In this document: piece by piece, positions 7,283-9,090 of the stretch
Position numbering within the stretch: position 1 is the stretch's first letter
Layout: each line of letters opens with the position of its first letter
From: Christiangramia sp.
GTDB lineage: Bacteria; Bacteroidota; Bacteroidia; Flavobacteriales; Flavobacteriaceae
Direction: 5' to 3'
NCBI GenBank assembly: GCA_024644145.1
Contig: JAHELO010000047.1
Location: 1-9,090 of the forward strand
Length of the DNA stretch: 9,090 bases
Made by a program: the position numbers and the translations under genes
The notes under the pieces: generated by a model
The model's database searches: none
Told to the model about the DNA's origin: nothing
Seen by the model: only the letters and a program-made list of their open reading frames with translations

Positions 7283-8605
7283 TTACTTATAAATCGCTTT
7301 CACAAATTCTTCGTAAGTCACTTCTTTTTCGTTGAATTTCATATTTTCCTTATAGAATTCAAGCAGCTTTTCATTCATTAATTGCTCAGACAGCCTCTTA
7401 ACCTCATCCTGGTTAGAAAGGATCCTGGCAGCAATATCATCCAGTTCTTTCTCTGAAGGATCCATCTGGCCAAATTGAGCCATCTGTTGTTTGATCTTTT
7501 CAGTAGTAAACGATTTAAGATCGTTAAAATCTACATTCAGGTTATTATCGTTTACAACCTTACCTTCAATCAACTGGTAACGTAGTCCTTTTTCACTTTT
7601 TTCGTACTCTTCAGCAGCTTCCTCTTCAGTTAGCGGTTTTTCACCTACGGTTTGAATCCATTTTTGAAGAAATTCTTTAGGAAGTTCAAAATTTGTCGCT
7701 TCAATAAGTGCTTCTGTGATATCATTCATCAACTGCTGATCGCTCTGCTGCTCAAATTGCTTGGCCGCATCTTCCTTGATCTTTTCCTTAAGCTCTGTTA
7801 CCGACTTTACTTTGTCTTTTCCGAATAGTTTATCAAACAATTCCTGGTCCAGATCTGCAAGTTCTCTTTCATTGATCTCAGAGATAGTAAACTCTACCTC
7901 TATATCAAGATCATGAGCCTTATCATGCTCTACTTTCAGGTGATTTACCAAGGCATGATCATCTTCAAAAAGGCCTTTGGTTTTTAGTGTGATGGTATCA
8001 CCAACTTTAGCACCTACAAATTTATTAAGGTTTCTTTTTCCTTTAATATTTGAAAGTTCAATGGTAGAATCATTTTCTACCCCTTCTTCCTCATTTTTAA
8101 AAGTACCAGCAACAGTATCACCCTCTTCAACTACATCTTTGGTCTTAAGTTTCCCGTACTGCTTTTGTATACTTTCTATTTGATCGTTCACCATTTTCTC
8201 ATCGGCAACGATATTATATTTTGTAACAGGCTTTTTAAGATCAAGATCTACTTTAAATTCAGGAGCAAGTCCTAATTCAAATTCAAAGCTATAATCATCT
8301 TTTTCCCAGTCAAAATTCTCCTGCTCTTTAGGCAGAGGATTTCCTAGTACATCCAGTTTCTCTTCAGTAAGGTACTTGTTAAGACTATCCTGAAGCAATT
8401 TGTTCACCTCATCTACCAATACAGCCTGACCATATTGTTTCTTAACCATCCCCATAGGTACATGACCTTTTCTGAAACCGGGAATATTGGCATTCTTACG
8501 GTAATCTTTTAAAATCTTATCTACTTTACCGGCATAATCTTCTTTAGCGATATCAACTTTAACTACCGCATTTAATTCATCAATATTCTCTCTGGTAATA
8601 TTCAT
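7283..8605 (-). CDS. tig: Trigger factor, ribosome-associated chaperone
   Basis: This 440-residue chaperone binds the ribosome near the exit tunnel and shields nascent chains. The ribosome-binding domain carries the signature GFRKGHVP (43-50; form G-F-R-x-G-x-x-P). A middle domain at about 158-246 aligns by eye with the FKBP-type prolyl isomerase domain (it retains FVGAKVGDTITL at 196-207 and ends SEINERELADLD), but the characteristic aromatic active-site stretch is not evident, so isomerase activity is doubtful. The rest (about 247-440) is the helical, highly charged C-terminal chaperone region. Length is close to E. coli (about 432). It is the first gene of the tig-clpP-clpX run, with its own strong predicted promoter. 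The ATG at 8605-8603 starts the conserved N-terminus directly; no Shine-Dalgarno sequence is seen. Confidence 0.95.
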   Translation of the reverse strand: MNITRENIDELNAVVKVDIAKEDYAGKVDKILKDYRKNANIPGFRKGHVPMGMVKKQYGQAVLVDEVNKLLQDSLNKYLTEEKLDVLGNPLPKEQENFDWEKDDYSFEFELGLAPEFKVDLDLKKPVTKYNIVADEKMVNDQIESIQKQYGKLKTKDVVEEGDTVAGTFKNEEEGVENDSTIELSNIKGKRNLNKFVGAKVGDTITLKTKGLFEDDHALVNHLKVEHDKAHDLDIEVEFTISEINERELADLDQELFDKLFGKDKVKSVTELKEKIKEDAAKQFEQQSDQQLMNDITEALIEATNFELPKEFLQKWIQTVGEKPLTEEEAAEEYEKSEKGLRYQLIEGKVVNDNNLNVDFNDLKSFTTEKIKQQMAQFGQMDPSEKELDDIAARILSNQDEVKRLSEQLMNEKLLEFYKENMKFNEKEVTYEEFVKAIYK

Positions 8606-8631
8606 TTTGATCTTTTATAAAAATTGGAGTG

Positions 8632-8662
8632 CAAAATTACGTTTTTTCTTAAAGTCTGCAAA
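8632..8662 (-). promoter_or_regulatory. Predicted tig promoter, perfect Bacteroidota consensus
   Basis: On the minus strand, TTTG (8662-8659), 19 bases, then TAATTTTG (8639-8632) matches the Bacteroidota -33/-7 consensus with no mismatch. Transcription should begin near 8626, leaving a leader of about 20 bases before the tig ATG at 8605. This is the strongest promoter candidate in the window and separates tig from the membrane-protein gene upstream. Confidence 0.7.
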
Positions 8663-8663
8663 G

Positions 8664-8679
8664 TTTCAATTTATTGAAA
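8664..8679. promoter_or_regulatory. Inverted repeat abutting the tig -33 element (possible operator)
   Basis: TTTCAAT (8664-8670) and ATTGAAA (8673-8679) form a perfect 7-bp inverted repeat with a 2-base centre. It starts one base beyond the -33 element of the tig promoter and 11 bases past the end of the upstream gene. No T-tract follows it on either strand and the centre is too tight for a good RNA hairpin, so a dimeric protein-binding site is more plausible than a terminator. It is AT-rich, so chance is possible. Confidence 0.35.
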
Positions 8680-8690
8680 TTCAGATAAAT

Positions 8691-9032
8691 CTAATCTGAT
8701 TTCAGAATTGAAAAAAGCAAAGATTGCACCAGAGACAGTAATAAACTAAAAATAATAGCGATAAGCCAGCCGCTTACCTCAAAACCATCTACAAATCCAT
8801 CTGCAATAAATATGATGATGGCATTGATCACCAGTAGGAATAATCCTAAAGTTAGTATGGTAACAGGCAGGGTTAAAAGTACCAGTAAGGGTTTAACGAG
8901 GAAATTTAAAAGCGCCAGTACCAGCGCCACGATAATCGCCGTCCAGTAACCATCTACGCTTACCCCGGGAAGAAGTTTAGCGAGCAGCACTACAGCCAGT
9001 GCTGTAAGCAATAGTCTAAGAATAAAATTCAT
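8691..9032 (-). CDS. Small multi-pass membrane protein, PF04020 ('phage holin family 4') type
   Basis: This 113-residue, highly hydrophobic protein has about four membrane segments (roughly residues 3-21, 30-47, 50-77 and 88-110). The family hallmark is visible: LLNFLVKPLLVLLTLPVTI (41-59) running into LTLGLFLLVINA (60-71). The family is annotated as phage holin or YvlD-like, but it is widespread in bacterial chromosomes and the function in most is unknown. There is no lysin or other phage gene nearby, so a lysis role is not supported. The start ATG (9032-9030) gives the expected short N-terminus. It is bounded upstream by a terminator and downstream by the tig promoter, so it is probably transcribed alone. 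Confidence 0.88.
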   Translation of the reverse strand: MNFILRLLLTALAVVLLAKLLPGVSVDGYWTAIIVALVLALLNFLVKPLLVLLTLPVTILTLGLFLLVINAIIIFIADGFVDGFEVSGWLIAIIFSLLLSLVQSLLFSILKSD

Positions 9033-9063
9033 GATAATTGAAGTTAGTAATTAGTAAAATTGC

Positions 9064-9090
9064 AAAAAAAAGGCCGGGTATATCCCGGCC
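9064..9090 (-). terminator. Intrinsic terminator of a minus-strand gene beyond the right edge
   Basis: A perfect 7-bp GC-only stem, GGCCGGG (9072-9078) with CCCGGCC (9084-9090) around TATAT, is followed on the minus strand by eight T (complement of 9064-9071). It would end transcription entering from beyond the window. The stem may extend past the edge, and it could also act in the plus direction if T's follow outside. Confidence 0.85.

Noticed and set aside
8691..9032. Prophage remnant suggested by the holin-family protein
   Set aside because: No lysin, integrase, structural phage gene, attachment repeat or tRNA is present; the family is common in ordinary chromosomes.

Overview
The window looks like chromosomal core DNA from a marine-type member of the Flavobacteriaceae (Bacteroidota). 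The gene content and protein sequences resemble Gramella/Christiangramia-like organisms, but genus cannot be fixed by eye. Supporting signs are moderate-to-low GC, start codons without Shine-Dalgarno sequences, and three sites that fit the Bacteroidota promoter pattern (TTTG, 19 bases, TAnnTTTG). I see no insertion sequence, tRNA, rRNA, CRISPR array or prophage.

Layout, left to right. Positions 1-1791 (minus) hold the first 597 codons of alanyl-tRNA synthetase (alaS), cut by the window edge inside the editing domain. A 131-bp divergent intergenic region follows, with a predicted promoter on each strand arranged so that the two transcripts would overlap. Positions 1923-5069 (plus) hold a very tight five-gene unit: a membrane-anchored M23 (LytM-type) peptidase, a minimal MerR-family regulator, a LemA protein, a soluble TPM-domain protein, and an exported, membrane-anchored TPM-domain protein with a glycine-rich tail. 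The genes are separated by 1-5 bases or overlap, so they are almost certainly one operon. A strong hairpin at 5161-5191 ends both this operon and the convergent cluster.

Positions 5218-8605 (minus) hold the protein-quality-control genes in transcription order tig (trigger factor), clpP, clpX. A terminator-like hairpin lies between tig and clpP. tig has a perfect-consensus promoter with an inverted repeat just upstream. Positions 8691-9032 (minus) encode a small PF04020-type membrane protein, and the window ends in a GC-rich hairpin that terminates a minus-strand gene beyond the edge.

Functionally, ClpX unfolds substrates and feeds them to ClpP, and trigger factor receives nascent chains at the ribosome. 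The M23-MerR-LemA-TPM-TPM unit is the least understood part: its members are individually recognisable, but their joint task is not established. The best inference is an envelope or periplasmic maintenance module with its own small regulator.
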